A stretch of DNA of 64,000 bases from Thermovibrio ammonificans HB-1 (GCF_000185805.1 NC_014926.1:1172501-1236500), one strand, 5' to 3'. Shown: positions 29,237 through 38,525, numbered from the stretch's first letter. Notes: generated by a model not told the origin, from the sequence alone. Numbers and translations are program-made.

Positions 29237-30883
29237 TTAGAACTCGGGCATTCCGCCTGCCGGGTTCTTCTCCTCCTTCTCGGGAATCTCGGTTACCGTA
29301 GCCTCGGTGGTGAGCAGGAGGCCTGCTGCAGAGGAGGCGTTCTGGATTGCAACCCTCTCAACCTTGGCAGGGTCGATAACGCCGGCCTCTACCAAGTTCT
29401 CAAACTCACCCTTACGGGCGTTGAAGCCCCACTCTACACCTTTCTCCTTGATGAGCTCCTTCACTTTCTCTACGATAACTTGTCCGGCGTATCCTGCGTT
29501 GTCGGCAATCTGCCTGAGCGGAGCCTCTACGGCCTTCTTCACAATCTCAACGCCGTGCTTCTTGTCGATTTCGCCCTTCTCGTCGAGCTCCTTAACGAGG
29601 TCGTCGAGCTTCATTGCAGCGGCGATGAGAGCAGTTCCACCACCGGGAACGATACCCTCTTCAACTGCGGCCCTTGTAGCGTGGAGTGCGTCTTCTACGC
29701 GAGCCTTCTTCTCCTTAAGCTCGGCCTCGGTAGCGGCACCAACCTTGATGATTGCTACGCCGCCTGCAAGCTTGGCAAGCCTCTCCTGGAGCTTCTCCTT
29801 ATCGTACTCGGAAGTAGCCTTTTCAAGCTCGGCCTTAATCTGCTTAATCCTTGCCTCAATCTCCTCGGGCTTACCCTTACCGCCGATGATTGTGGTGTGC
29901 TCCTTGTCAACCACAACCTTATCGGCCTGACCGAGCATGTCGAGCGTAACGTTCTCGAGCTTGATGCCGAGGTCTTCAAGGATTGCAGTTCCGCCTGTGA
30001 GAACCGCAATGTCTTGGAGCATAGCCTTCCTTCTCTCACCGAAGCCGGGAGCCTTAACTGCACAAACCTGGAGTGTTCCCCTGAGCTTGTTAACTACGAG
30101 GGTAGCAAGAGCTTCACCCTCTACATCCTCGGCGATGATGAGGAGGGGCCTTCCTTCCCTTGCAACCTGCTCGAGAACCGGCAGAAGCTCCCTGATGTTG
30201 CTGATTTTCTTACCGTAAATCAGGATGTAGGGATTCTCGAGAACGCACTCCATCTTCTCGGGGTCGGTTACGAAGTAGGGAGAGAGGTAACCCCTGTCAA
30301 ACTGCATACCCTCTACAACTTCGAGGGTGGTCTCAAGGCCCTTAGCCTCTTCAACGGTGATAACACCCTCTTTACCTACCTTGTCCATAGCTTCGGCGAT
30401 GAGCTCGCCGATTTCCCTGTCGTAGTTTGCAGAAATGGTAGCTACCTGAGCAATCTGCTCCTTGGTCTCTACCGGCTTGGCAATCTTCTTGATTTCGTCA
30501 ACGATTACCTTAACGGCCTCGTCGATTCCCCTCTTAACCTCGATGGCGTTGTCGCCTGCAGTGATGAACTTGAGGCCGTCGCCGTAAATGGCCTGAGCCA
30601 GAACGGTAGCGGTGGTTGTTCCGTCACCGGCCTTGTCGGCAGTTTTCTGGGCAACCTCTTTTACAAGCTGAGCGCCGATGTTCTCTACCGGGTCGGGAAG
30701 CTCAATCTCCTTGGCAACGGTTACACCGTCTTTGGTAACTACAGGAGAGCCGAACTTCCTCTCAAGAACAACATTCCTTCCGCCAGGACCCATTGTAGCC
30801 TTAACGGCGTTTGCAAGCTTATCTACACCAGCCTTTATCTTCTGCCTTGCCTCATTGCTGAAGAGAATCTCTTTTCCAGCCAT
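29237..30883 (-). CDS. groL: Chaperonin GroEL
   Basis: The 548-residue ATP-driven folding chamber subunit. It shows [30 protein letters not shown], the [18 protein letters not shown]-binding motif, the apical and intermediate domains, and [16 protein letters not shown] near 405-420. The C terminus is NPAGGMPEF, only a single GGM instead of the usual (GGM)n tail. groS lies 25 nt upstream. The long antisense frame over this gene is a base-composition artefact. Confidence 0.98.
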   Translation of the reverse strand: MAGKEILFSNEARQKIKAGVDKLANAVKATMGPGGRNVVLERKFGSPVVTKDGVTVAKEIELPDPVENIGAQLVKEVAQKTADKAGDGTTTATVLAQAIYGDGLKFITAGDNAIEVKRGIDEAVKVIVDEIKKIAKPVETKEQIAQVATISANYDREIGELIAEAMDKVGKEGVITVEEAKGLETTLEVVEGMQFDRGYLSPYFVTDPEKMECVLENPYILIYGKKISNIRELLPVLEQVAREGRPLLIIAEDVEGEALATLVVNKLRGTLQVCAVKAPGFGERRKAMLQDIAVLTGGTAILEDLGIKLENVTLDMLGQADKVVVDKEHTTIIGGKGKPEEIEARIKQIKAELEKATSEYDKEKLQERLAKLAGGVAIIKVGAATEAELKEKKARVEDALHATRAAVEEGIVPGGGTALIAAAMKLDDLVKELDEKGEIDKKHGVEIVKKAVEAPLRQIADNAGYAGQVIVEKVKELIKEKGVEWGFNARKGEFENLVEAGVIDPAKVERVAIQNASSAAGLLLTTEATVTEIPEKEEKNPAGGMPEF

Positions 30884-30908
30884 CCCTCACCTCCTTTTTG
30901 TGGTTTTT

Positions 30909-31199
30909 TTACTCTTCAACGATTGCGAGGATGTCTTCCTCGCGGATTACGAGAAGCTCTTCGCCGTCGATTTTAACCTCGTTTCCGGCGTACTTGCTGA
31001 AGAGGACCTTATCGCCCTCTTTAACCTTAAGAGGCCTTATCTCGCCGTTCTCAAGGAGTCTTCCCTCTCCTACGGCGATAACCTCTCCGATTTGGGACTC
31101 TTCCTTAGCGGTATCGGGCAGAATGATTCCTCCGGCAGTCTTCTGCTCCATCTCTATCTTCTTTACAACAACCCTGTCGTAAAGCGGCTTCAGCTTCAT
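30909..31199 (-). CDS. groS: Co-chaperonin GroES
   Basis: The 96-residue lid of the GroEL chamber. It begins [16 protein letters not shown] and has the mobile loop [17 protein letters not shown], the [12 protein letters not shown] roof loop and [31 protein letters not shown]. Length is standard. It is preceded by GGAGGGTGAGG and by the CIRCE operator. Confidence 0.98.
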   Translation of the reverse strand: MKLKPLYDRVVVKKIEMEQKTAGGIILPDTAKEESQIGEVIAVGEGRLLENGEIRPLKVKEGDKVLFSKYAGNEVKIDGEELLVIREEDILAIVEE

Positions 31200-31222
31200 C
31201 CCTCACCCTCCTTCTCTGGTTT

Positions 31223-31249
31223 TTAGCACTCACTTTTAGTGAGTGCTAA
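31223..31249 (-). promoter_or_regulatory. CIRCE operator (HrcA binding site)
   Basis: The sequence TTAGCACTC-N9-GAGTGCTAA matches the CIRCE consensus in all 18 arm positions. It lies between the groS promoter and start codon, so groSL should be repressed by HrcA and released by heat shock (family knowledge). hrcA is not in the window. Confidence 0.97.
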
Positions 31250-31261
31250 TCGCTGGTAATA

Positions 31262-31289
31262 AATGTATGAGAGGAGAGCGGTTTGTCAA
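31262..31289 (-). promoter_or_regulatory. groSL promoter
   Basis: On the minus strand TTGACA (31284-31289), a 16-nt spacer and TACATT (31262-31267), just upstream of CIRCE. This is a sigma70-type promoter rather than a sigma32-type one, consistent with HrcA/CIRCE control. Confidence 0.75.
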
Positions 31290-31317
31290 GGGGGAAAAGG
31301 GCCGAACGGCCCGAAGA

Positions 31318-32232
31318 CTACCTGAGCTTCTCAACAAAGAAGTAGGTTTTAACTCCCGTAGGGACAGGATGAAGGTCTATCTCTTCGTAGGCCTTGTACA
31401 TGTAGTTGAGCCTATCGCCGTGTTGCGGGGGATTGAGCAGAAGGTCTCTCCCCCGGGTCATCCCTATTCTGTGGTCGTCAAGGTGGCCGAAGTAGTAGTC
31501 CCTCTTCCTGGGGTTCTTTGCCGCCTCGGAAGCGTCTATCCCGTAAACGTAACCTTTGGGAAAGGCAAGAACCCAACAGTGGTAGCCTTTAACAAGGCCG
31601 CTCCTGTTAACGGGGATACCTATCTCGAAAACGGCCGGAATACCTACGGCCCTGCAGAGGGCTATAAAGAGGGAGTGAAAATCGGTGCAGTTCCCCCTCT
31701 TTGCGTCGCAGGCCCAAACTGCGTCTCCCCGGCCCCACCCTTTTCCAGACTTATCGTACTTCATGTGGGTAACAACGTAGTTGTAAATGGCCCTGAGCTT
31801 CTCAAGGTCGGTCTTCTTACCGGCGGTTATCTGCCGGGCCAGCTCCTTAAACTTCTCAACGGGAACGAGCCTGTCGGACAGGTAGTAGCGTAGGGGAACC
31901 GGGCAACCCCTTTTGGTAGGTGAGACCTCGCTTCTTTCAACAACGGCAGTTACCCTCACCCTAACCGGCCTTTTAAGGGGCCCTTCCCACCTTAAGTAAA
32001 GGTAACTATTCCCGTACTCTTCCCCTTTCTTAAGGATGAAGCCTTCGGGAGCTTCAACTTTTAGCTCCTTCAACTTCTGCCACCTGTTCTGGTAGGGCAC
32101 CGGAATCCAGAGCTCCACAAGCCGTGCATCGGGTTGAGGCTTCAAGTCTACGGTTTCGGTAAGCCTGTAAACCGCCCCGAAGGCGCTCTGAGCCGTTAAA
32201 ACGGCGGCTAAAAGGGCAAGAAACTTTCTCAT
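31318..32232 (-). CDS. Secreted transglutaminase-like protein
   Basis: The 304-residue protein has a signal peptide (MRKFLALLAAVLTAQSAFGA) and a beta-sandwich-like N-terminal half. The transglutaminase core has the Cys of AKRGNCTDFHSLFIALCRAVGIPA (about 184), the His of VKGYHCWVLAF and the Asp of YGIDASEAAK, a complete Cys-His-Asp triad. Bacterial members are usually periplasmic proteases or peptide hydrolases; the substrate is unknown. The ATG overlaps the stop of the upstream membrane gene by 1 nt, making it the last gene of the reductase operon. Confidence 0.85.
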   Translation of the reverse strand: MRKFLALLAAVLTAQSAFGAVYRLTETVDLKPQPDARLVELWIPVPYQNRWQKLKELKVEAPEGFILKKGEEYGNSYLYLRWEGPLKRPVRVRVTAVVERSEVSPTKRGCPVPLRYYLSDRLVPVEKFKELARQITAGKKTDLEKLRAIYNYVVTHMKYDKSGKGWGRGDAVWACDAKRGNCTDFHSLFIALCRAVGIPAVFEIGIPVNRSGLVKGYHCWVLAFPKGYVYGIDASEAAKNPRKRDYYFGHLDDHRIGMTRGRDLLLNPPQHGDRLNYMYKAYEEIDLHPVPTGVKTYFFVEKLR

Positions 32233-32600
32233 TAAACACCTCCGTAAGCCCGTTTAAGGAGAAAAAGGCCCACTAAAAAAGAGATAAAGGAAATCATCAG
32301 CGGTATGTAGGGCCTCTCTTTAAAGGTGCGGGCAAGCCCTCCCACGCGCTCGGGAAAGGCCAGCCTGTAGAGTCCGGTCAGAAGGAAAACGCCCCCTATG
32401 CCCATCTCAAGGCCGTCCCCTCCGAAGGCAATCGACAGAGCCCCCAAAACAACGGAAAACCAAGCGGAAACAATAACAAAAGAAGGGTCCTCCATCATGG
32501 AGAGGACCCTTTTGCAAACCTGCGGACGTAAAAGGTAAACGCCGCTAACGCCCGTAAGGGCAATTCCCCAAAAGGCGGTTATCTCCTTCAACCCTACCAC
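32232..32600 (-). CDS. Small membrane protein of unknown function
   Basis: The 122-residue product has about four hydrophobic helices (about 8-24, 40-60, 65-82, 97-116), with charged segments RPQVCKRVLSMMEDP and PERVGGLARTFKERPY between them. No family is recognised. It starts on the base after the porin stop and overlaps the transglutaminase gene by 1 nt, so it is certainly co-transcribed with both. Confidence 0.78.
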   Translation of the reverse strand: MVGLKEITAFWGIALTGVSGVYLLRPQVCKRVLSMMEDPSFVIVSAWFSVVLGALSIAFGGDGLEMGIGGVFLLTGLYRLAFPERVGGLARTFKERPYIPLMISFISFLVGLFLLKRAYGGV

Positions 32601-33788
32601 CTAAAAGAGAAGCTGAAACTCTGTAGTCAGGAGGTTGTTCGCCGTTCCGGAGCCGTGACGCTCATGGGCAAAGGTGTAAGAGGCTCTGAGAGCCGTCTGC
32701 CAGCCGTGAATCAGGTAGTAAAAGCCAAAGGTGGTGTAATCTACATCGTAGGAGTCGTCTACGTTGTCGTTGGGGTCAACCCAGGAGTAGCGGCCAACAA
32801 GGTGGAGCTTCGGGTCGAAGAAGGTTCCCCAGTCTACCTGAATGTAGTAGCCCTTTGCATTCCCGAGGAATACGGAAGCTCCGGTGCTGCTTTTGGCATC
32901 TGTAGGGTTGTCAAACAGGTAACCGCCCATGAAAGTAAGACCGTAATCCTTCAAAGAGAGCTCCGTTTCGGCATCTATAAGGTGGCGCTTAACAGAAACG
33001 GCGCCGTACTTGGTGTAAACCAGCTTGGGAGAGTGGTCCGTTCCGCCTTCGTAGCCGAGCCTGAACCTTAAACCATAGCTGTCGTTTGAAACGAGCTTGG
33101 CGTCTGCCGCAAAAACGTAAGCGTACTTACCGTCCTGGTTGTAGATTTTGGAGCTGTTCCAGCCGTCGCCGTTAATAACGGCCGCGGTGAACTTCACGCC
33201 GTAAAGGGGTTTCGTTTGGAGGGCAACTCCAACATCGCGCCAAACGGGTGCAATCCAGTTAACGGCAACCGGCCTTTCGGGCAGCGAGAGCTTGGTTCCG
33301 CTCTTTAAGTAGCTGAGGGAAAGGGGAACCTTAAACAGTCCCATCTTTACACCGAAGGGGAGGTAAGAGGGGGAGTAGGTTAAATGGGCATCCCACAGCT
33401 CAACCGGAGCCCCCCTGTCGGCCCTTATCATAATCTTAAACTTGGTATCGTCGTTCACCTTGCCGCTTACAAAGAGGCGCGCCTTACGAACGGTAAAACC
33501 GTTAGCAGGGTCTCCCCAGATGGTTTTCCCCTCGTTCTCAGAGTAAGTGCCCCTAAAGAGAACCCTTCCACCAACCTTTAAACGGTCGGTTGTGCTCCTT
33601 CCGGGAGAAACGGCATACCCTCTTTCGGAAAGGAGTTTCCTCAGCTGGCGGTTCTCCTTCTCAAGCTGCTGGACCTTCTGCTCAAGAGCCTGGAGCTTCT
33701 GAAGAATCTCCTGAGTGGAAACCTCTTGAGCCCCTGCACCGGTGGAGGCAATAAGAACGGCCGAAAGTGCGAGCAGCGCTTTCCTCAT
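32601..33788 (-). CDS. Outer-membrane porin (OprO/OprP-like)
   Basis: The 395-residue protein has a signal peptide ([20 protein letters not shown]) and a short coiled coil (about 25-50: EILQKLQALEQKVQQLEKENRQL). A long beta-barrel with alternating aromatic/glycine strands follows and ends in a C-terminal Phe (TTEFQLLF), the BAM recognition signature. KVGGRVLFRGTY and the TYSPSYLPFGVKMGLFKVPLS region resemble phosphate-selective porin O/P-type barrels. It follows the reductase by 9 nt, suggesting uptake of the anionic acceptor; that role is inference. Confidence 0.85.
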   Translation of the reverse strand: MRKALLALSAVLIASTGAGAQEVSTQEILQKLQALEQKVQQLEKENRQLRKLLSERGYAVSPGRSTTDRLKVGGRVLFRGTYSENEGKTIWGDPANGFTVRKARLFVSGKVNDDTKFKIMIRADRGAPVELWDAHLTYSPSYLPFGVKMGLFKVPLSLSYLKSGTKLSLPERPVAVNWIAPVWRDVGVALQTKPLYGVKFTAAVINGDGWNSSKIYNQDGKYAYVFAADAKLVSNDSYGLRFRLGYEGGTDHSPKLVYTKYGAVSVKRHLIDAETELSLKDYGLTFMGGYLFDNPTDAKSSTGASVFLGNAKGYYIQVDWGTFFDPKLHLVGRYSWVDPNDNVDDSYDVDYTTFGFYYLIHGWQTALRASYTFAHERHGSGTANNLLTTEFQLLF

Positions 33789-33797
33789 ACCACCCTC

Positions 33798-36700
33798 CTA
33801 CACCTTTTCTATCTTAACCCTGGTACTGCTAAAGTCCGGAATGCCGGAAATGGGCTCAACAAGGGGCAAATCAAACATCTTAGGGTCTCTCCTTGTGAGC
33901 CTGTTCATTGTAACTCCAACACCCCTCCTGGGGTCAACCTTGGTCCAGTTGCCGTTACACACCTTGGTGCCGCCGAGCATCACAGAACTTGCGTTCTCTA
34001 TGTAAACGGGGGAAGCCCCGTGCTGCCAGTGGCCGAAGTGGTGGGAGTAGGCAACCGTTCCCGGACGAACAAGGTTCGTGACCTTAACCGTAGTAACCAC
34101 CCCTTTCCTGTTGGAGCGGGAGAAAACTCTAACCCTATCACCGGTTTTAAGGCCGAGCCTTTCGGCATCTGCAGGGTTAATCTTCAAGCTGAAGTCGGGC
34201 TCGTAAACAAGGGCCTGGTTGTAGCAGATTGTCCTCGACTGGGTGTGGAGGGCAGACTTATAGGTAATAACGTTAAACGGATAGTCTCTGTCGAGCTCCT
34301 CTACGGGCTCCCCGAAGTAGTCGGTGGAAGGATAAAACCTCAAAGTTCCCCAGTTCCTCTCGCCGGTAAGGGAGTTCCTGCTGGTTCCGAGCCTCTCGTT
34401 CCAGATATGGACCTTCGGGATACCGAACTTAAAGTTCCCCTTAGAGTCAAAAGTCTCCTCTATGGGCCTGAACACCCCGCCCCTAACAAGGAGCGTACAT
34501 ACCTTCTTCCACTCACTTTCAGAGAGAATCCCTTTAAACTTAGCAACGGGGTAGTTCTCCTCAACGAACCTAATCTCCTCTTCAGAGGCCTCCTTCAGGC
34601 CGGCATTCTCGGCGAGGTTGGCAATACCCCGCAGGTAGTAGTCCTCGGCCCTTATAAGGGGATAAAGCTTGCCGTTTTTTCCGGGTATGGCCCTTTCGCC
34701 GTAACCGGGCAGTTTCAAGTGGCGGGCAACATCTATGAGGAAAGTCTCAAGGCAGAAAGGCCTGCCGTCTTTGGTTTTACCTACCAGAGGTTCAACAACC
34801 GGAGTTCTAACGGCGGTGAACCAACAGCCGGGAGCGTGGGGGGTTAAAAAGCCGTAATGGCCCTCAAGGTAGGTTACGTCGGGCACTATGTAATCGGCGT
34901 AGATGTTGGTTTCGTTAATGGTAGTATCAACCGAAATGTAAAGGGGAACTTTATCGGGGTCTTTAAGGGTCTCTATGAACCGCCTGCCGCCGGGCATACT
35001 GTAGATTAGGTCGGAGAAATAGGTAATTACCACCTTAACCGGGTAAGGGTACTTCTGGTCTATCCCCGAAATGGCAGAAACCGAAAGGCCGCCTTTGGTG
35101 AAGGGGAACCACGGAAGCTTAGAGGGATACCCCTTCTCCTTAAACTCCCTGCTCTTTTCGTAAACGGCCTTTTCACGGGAAATCTTAACGCCCTTAGGCT
35201 TTTTAGCGCCGGGGAAGCTCTTAAGGTTGTAGAGCCCCTTCTGCCAGCTGGCGGCCCCTTTACCCCTACACAGATAACCTCCTTCCCTGTTAATGTTGCC
35301 CACAAGGGCGTTCATCATAGCAAGGGCGTAGCTGGCGTAAAGGCCTCCAACGTAGTTACCCCCTCCGTGGTAGGCGAAAGCAACCGAGTAGGGGGCGTGC
35401 TCCCAGAACTCCTTGGCAACTTTCTTAATCTTCTCCTCGGGAATGCCCGATTCCCGGGCGTAGAAAGAGAGCGGATGCTTCATAACGCTCTCTTTCATAA
35501 TCTTGAAAGCGGTTTTAACCTTAATCCCGCCTACCTCTCCTTCCCACTCCAGAAGAGCCCTATCCACCTCAGAGGCGGCAACGGGTCTGCCGCTTTTGGG
35601 GTCTATAACAACCTCTTCGTTTGGACTCCCCTTAAGGCCCTCTACGTCTTTAACCCTTAAGAACCTACCTACCTCCGGGTGGTTTTCATCAACAATAACA
35701 AGGTGGGTAGCGTTGGTAAAAACGTTCCTACCGGCCTTTTCGGCCGCCTTCATAGAGGGAATGGAGAGGAAGTCCTCATCGAACCAGCCATTCTCCAGCA
35801 TAACCCTTATAAAGCCCATGGCCAGCGGGCCGTCTTTGGTGGGCTTTACCGGAAGCCAATCGTGGGCATGAGCTATAGCCTTGGGAGCCCTCGGGTCAAC
35901 GAGAACCAGTTTAAGCTCACCTGCGGCTATTCTACGGGCAATAATTGCACCGGAGGTATTAACTCCGGGCTGCTGGGCGGAGTAGACATTGGAACCGAAA
36001 ACCAGCATATACTTTGCCTTCCAGTAGTCGGCCTTAAACTCAACCTGCTTACCGTCGGAAAGGGCGTAGTTGCCCATTCTAAAGCCGATACCGCAAATAT
36101 CGGTGTGGGCTATGTAGTTCTTTGAGCCTATAGCCCCGAAAACCCAGCGCTTAATAAAGTGGCTCCTACCGGCCTGGGAACGGCCGGTGAACCAAACCAG
36201 CTGGTTCCTTTTAGTACCAAGGTAGGGGTCGGCAGGGTCAACCGGTTCATCGGAGAGAACGTCTTTTATTCCGGGATAGTAACGGTTATCGCCTATCTCC
36301 TTAAACAGGTATCCGCCCTCCGAAACCTCCCTTATAAGCTGCTCCCAGCTGATAGGTTTGAACTTACCCTCCCCTCTTTTTCCTATCCGCTTTAAAGGCC
36401 GGGTAATCCTGTAGGGGTTGTAAAGATAGTCGTTATCCATTTGAGGTTTAGCACAGGTTGTAGCTACGGCCTTGAAGCTCTCTTTCAAGGAAGTGGTGTA
36501 GGGAATCTCTCTACCGGAACGGTTGTAAGGGTGGTAAGGATTTCCGTCTACCTGAACAAGCTTCCCATCTTTAACGGCCACCCTTAAACCGCAACGGGCG
36601 TTACAGGCCAAGCAGACAGTATTTACAATCCTGTCGCCCTTGGGCTTTTTAGTTTCGGGGTAAAGGTAAGGATTCCCCCTTTCTACCGCCGGAACCAGCT

Positions 36701-37316
36701 CGGCGTGATGGCTCTTTAAAAGAGCCTTAGCTACTTCGGGTCTATCTTTCAACAGCTGAGCCAAGGGCCCGGAAGGTTTATAGAGGTTCCCGAAAACCAA
36801 AGCGCCGCTCGGGCAAACCGCCACACACCTGGGAACGTCTCCTCCCTTTACGGTACGCTCAAAACATATATCGCACTTACGCGCCTTGTTCCCCTTATCC
36901 ATAACAATGGCGTTAAACGGACAGGCAGGTACGCACTTTTCACAGCCGGTACACTTAGAGTCGTCTATAACAACTACGCCGCCGCGGCCAACAGAAATGG
37001 CGTTAAACGGACAGGCGGAAACGCAAGGGTGCTCAAAACACTGCTTACAGATTTTCTCCTGAGAGAATATGAGCTTCGCCTTCGGGTACTCCCCGAGCTC
37101 CTTCTCCTCAATCCAGAACAGGTTAATTTCAGGGGTCTCGTTAAGGCCGTGCTCAAGCTGGCAGGCCGCCATGCAGGCCTTACAGCTCATACACTTACCC
37201 TGGTCAAATATTAAAACGGGCTTGAAGAGCTCTTTTCCTTCAGCCCCTTTAACCTCTACGCCTAAACCAACAAGAACGGTCAATCCGGCAACTTTTAAAA
37301 ACTCCCTTCTCTCCAC
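33798..37316 (-). CDS. Fused iron-sulfur/molybdopterin oxidoreductase (TtrB-TtrA-like single chain)
   Basis: A 1172-residue protein joining two subunits that are normally separate. It starts at GTG with AAGGAGGTGG upstream and has a Tat signal (ERREFLKVAGLTVLVGLG). Residues about 35-200 form a four-cluster ferredoxin with 16 cysteines (CMSCKACMAAC, CKQCFEHPCVSAC, CTGCEKCVPAC, CDIC...CVAVC), like TtrB/PsrB. From about 235 a molybdopterin catalytic subunit follows, with CLACNARCGL plus a distal Cys (ATTCAKPQ) for its own cluster. GKRGEGKFKPISWEQLI and HTDICGIGFRMG, where the Cys is the probable Mo ligand, resemble tetrathionate reductase TtrA. The C-terminal MopB domain (GLKTGDRVRVFS) is present. 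No NrfD/TtrC membrane anchor is nearby. The acceptor may be tetrathionate, thiosulfate, another sulfur species, or arsenate/selenate. Confidence 0.9.
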   Translation of the reverse strand: MERREFLKVAGLTVLVGLGVEVKGAEGKELFKPVLIFDQGKCMSCKACMAACQLEHGLNETPEINLFWIEEKELGEYPKAKLIFSQEKICKQCFEHPCVSACPFNAISVGRGGVVVIDDSKCTGCEKCVPACPFNAIVMDKGNKARKCDICFERTVKGGDVPRCVAVCPSGALVFGNLYKPSGPLAQLLKDRPEVAKALLKSHHAELVPAVERGNPYLYPETKKPKGDRIVNTVCLACNARCGLRVAVKDGKLVQVDGNPYHPYNRSGREIPYTTSLKESFKAVATTCAKPQMDNDYLYNPYRITRPLKRIGKRGEGKFKPISWEQLIREVSEGGYLFKEIGDNRYYPGIKDVLSDEPVDPADPYLGTKRNQLVWFTGRSQAGRSHFIKRWVFGAIGSKNYIAHTDICGIGFRMGNYALSDGKQVEFKADYWKAKYMLVFGSNVYSAQQPGVNTSGAIIARRIAAGELKLVLVDPRAPKAIAHAHDWLPVKPTKDGPLAMGFIRVMLENGWFDEDFLSIPSMKAAEKAGRNVFTNATHLVIVDENHPEVGRFLRVKDVEGLKGSPNEEVVIDPKSGRPVAASEVDRALLEWEGEVGGIKVKTAFKIMKESVMKHPLSFYARESGIPEEKIKKVAKEFWEHAPYSVAFAYHGGGNYVGGLYASYALAMMNALVGNINREGGYLCRGKGAASWQKGLYNLKSFPGAKKPKGVKISREKAVYEKSREFKEKGYPSKLPWFPFTKGGLSVSAISGIDQKYPYPVKVVITYFSDLIYSMPGGRRFIETLKDPDKVPLYISVDTTINETNIYADYIVPDVTYLEGHYGFLTPHAPGCWFTAVRTPVVEPLVGKTKDGRPFCLETFLIDVARHLKLPGYGERAIPGKNGKLYPLIRAEDYYLRGIANLAENAGLKEASEEEIRFVEENYPVAKFKGILSESEWKKVCTLLVRGGVFRPIEETFDSKGNFKFGIPKVHIWNERLGTSRNSLTGERNWGTLRFYPSTDYFGEPVEELDRDYPFNVITYKSALHTQSRTICYNQALVYEPDFSLKINPADAERLGLKTGDRVRVFSRSNRKGVVTTVKVTNLVRPGTVAYSHHFGHWQHGASPVYIENASSVMLGGTKVCNGNWTKVDPRRGVGVTMNRLTRRDPKMFDLPLVEPISGIPDFSSTRVKIEKV

Positions 37317-37465
37317 AAACCACCTCCTTCAAAAGTTCCCCTATAATTCTAAAAAGCTATTCGTAAAATAGAAAATCACTATCAAGAAAGTCCCTCTTAT
37401 CAGAACTTTCAAACGTTTACTCTTTTGTTACAATTGAAAACCAACACCAACCCAAGGAGAGTGCG

Positions 37466-38212
37466 ATGAAGAAAAAGGCGTTAGGCATTTTAGCCCTGGC
37501 AGCTTTCTCAACCGCCGCCGTAGCAGGCTGTGGTAAAGAAAACACCTCTATGAACACCCAAGAGAAAACCCAGGAACAAGCCCAAAAGGAAGCGCTTAAA
37601 CCCCAACCTCTAACAGCCTTAGAAAACAACAAAAACTCCCAACTCCCTCCGGGACACCCGCCGATAAACGGAAACGAAAAACTCCCGCCCGGACACCCGC
37701 CGATAAACAGCGGCATGAGCGGTATGCAGATGCCTCCCGGACACCCCAACGTGGGAGTAACCGGCGGGAACTCTACCCTCCCTCAGGGACACCCACCAAT
37801 CCACGGAGGAATGGGTGGCGACTTAATGGCAATGCACTCGGGTAAGAACTTAACAAAGTTCGACAGGCCGATAAACATTCCTCCGGAAGTTCAGAAAACT
37901 TGGAAACACGCAACTATAGATATAGTTGATAAAACTACAGGAAAAGTTGTTAAAGAGTTCAAAGTTTCCAAAGGACAAACGGTCAACTACGGAGGGCTCG
38001 AGATTAAGATACTGTACATTGTGCCCCATCTTGTTCTCGATAATGGCTACACTTCCGCATCTAACGAGCCCCAAAACCCTGCAATACTGGTAGAAGTGAA
38101 GGAAAACGGAAAAACCATATATGCCGGCCCCATATACCAGAAGTTTCCCACAATGTACAACATCAACCATCCCCGGTACGAGCTGATACTTAAAAACATC
38201 TCTAAGCAGTAA
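37466..38212 (+). CDS. DUF2155-type lipoprotein with PxGHPxx repeats
   Basis: The 248-residue protein has a signal peptide with lipobox (AVAGC, Cys at about 22), a polar linker rich in Gln, Asn and Thr, then four copies of a PxGHP unit (PPGHPPING, PPGHPPINS, PPGHPNVGV, PQGHPPIHG) between about 65 and 115, with a Met/His-rich segment MGGDLMAMHSG. The C-terminal domain (about 145-248: TWKHATIDIVDKTTGKVVKEF ... GQTVNYGGLEIKILYIVPHL) fits DUF2155. The His and Met spacing suggests metal binding, which is inference. It is transcribed away from the reductase operon. Confidence 0.75.
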   Translation: MKKKALGILALAAFSTAAVAGCGKENTSMNTQEKTQEQAQKEALKPQPLTALENNKNSQLPPGHPPINGNEKLPPGHPPINSGMSGMQMPPGHPNVGVTGGNSTLPQGHPPIHGGMGGDLMAMHSGKNLTKFDRPINIPPEVQKTWKHATIDIVDKTTGKVVKEFKVSKGQTVNYGGLEIKILYIVPHLVLDNGYTSASNEPQNPAILVEVKENGKTIYAGPIYQKFPTMYNINHPRYELILKNISKQ

Positions 38213-38218
38213 ATCTTA

Positions 38219-38245
38219 TTAGGAGGGGAGGTTTTCCCCTCCTAA
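38219..38245 (+). terminator. Hairpin after the DUF2155 gene
   Basis: A perfect 10-bp stem TTAGGAGGGG/CCCCTCCTAA with a 7-nt loop starts 6 nt after the stop codon. The downstream sequence is AT-rich but lacks a clean U tract. Confidence 0.65.
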
Positions 38246-38525
38246 CTCCAAATATTCTGAATTTTTGCTCAAATTTATTCCTAAAACCCCACTTTTAAAT
38301 AAGTTAAAGGTAGCGCAAAAAGACCGATTTTTACACAAAATCTACCCCAGTTGAAAAGGACAAAGGGAACCATTAAAATTAGAAATAAGGTCGGTCTTTC
38401 AAAATCGAATAGGCTTTTTGTTAGGGTTATCTAACTTGTACTGGACCAAGGTCTTGGGAACCAAGAGTATGAAACTCAAGCCCAAAATGAATACCTTGGC
38501 TTGTAATAGCTATTACCCATCAAGG
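38246..38525 (+). other. CRISPR leader region (gene-free)
   Basis: About 280 nt, AT-rich, with no convincing gene. It lies on the side of the array with identical repeats, as a leader should. It contains a 9-bp inverted repeat AAAGACCGA (38319-38327) / TCGGTCTTT (38391-38399), a shorter one GTTAG/CTAAC near 38419-38434, and CCAAGGT/ACCTTGG near 38447-38498. No clear -35/-10 pair was identified. Confidence 0.6.

Noticed and set aside
29480-30976. A 498-codon open frame on the plus strand opposite groL
   Set aside because: It is antisense to a perfectly conserved chaperonin gene, has no family motifs and a Leu/Asn/Gly/Val composition typical of the mirrored frame of a GC-skewed coding gene.
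33726-34847. A 373-codon open frame opposite the reductase gene
   Set aside because: It lies wholly antisense to the fused reductase and porin genes, and its composition mirrors theirs.
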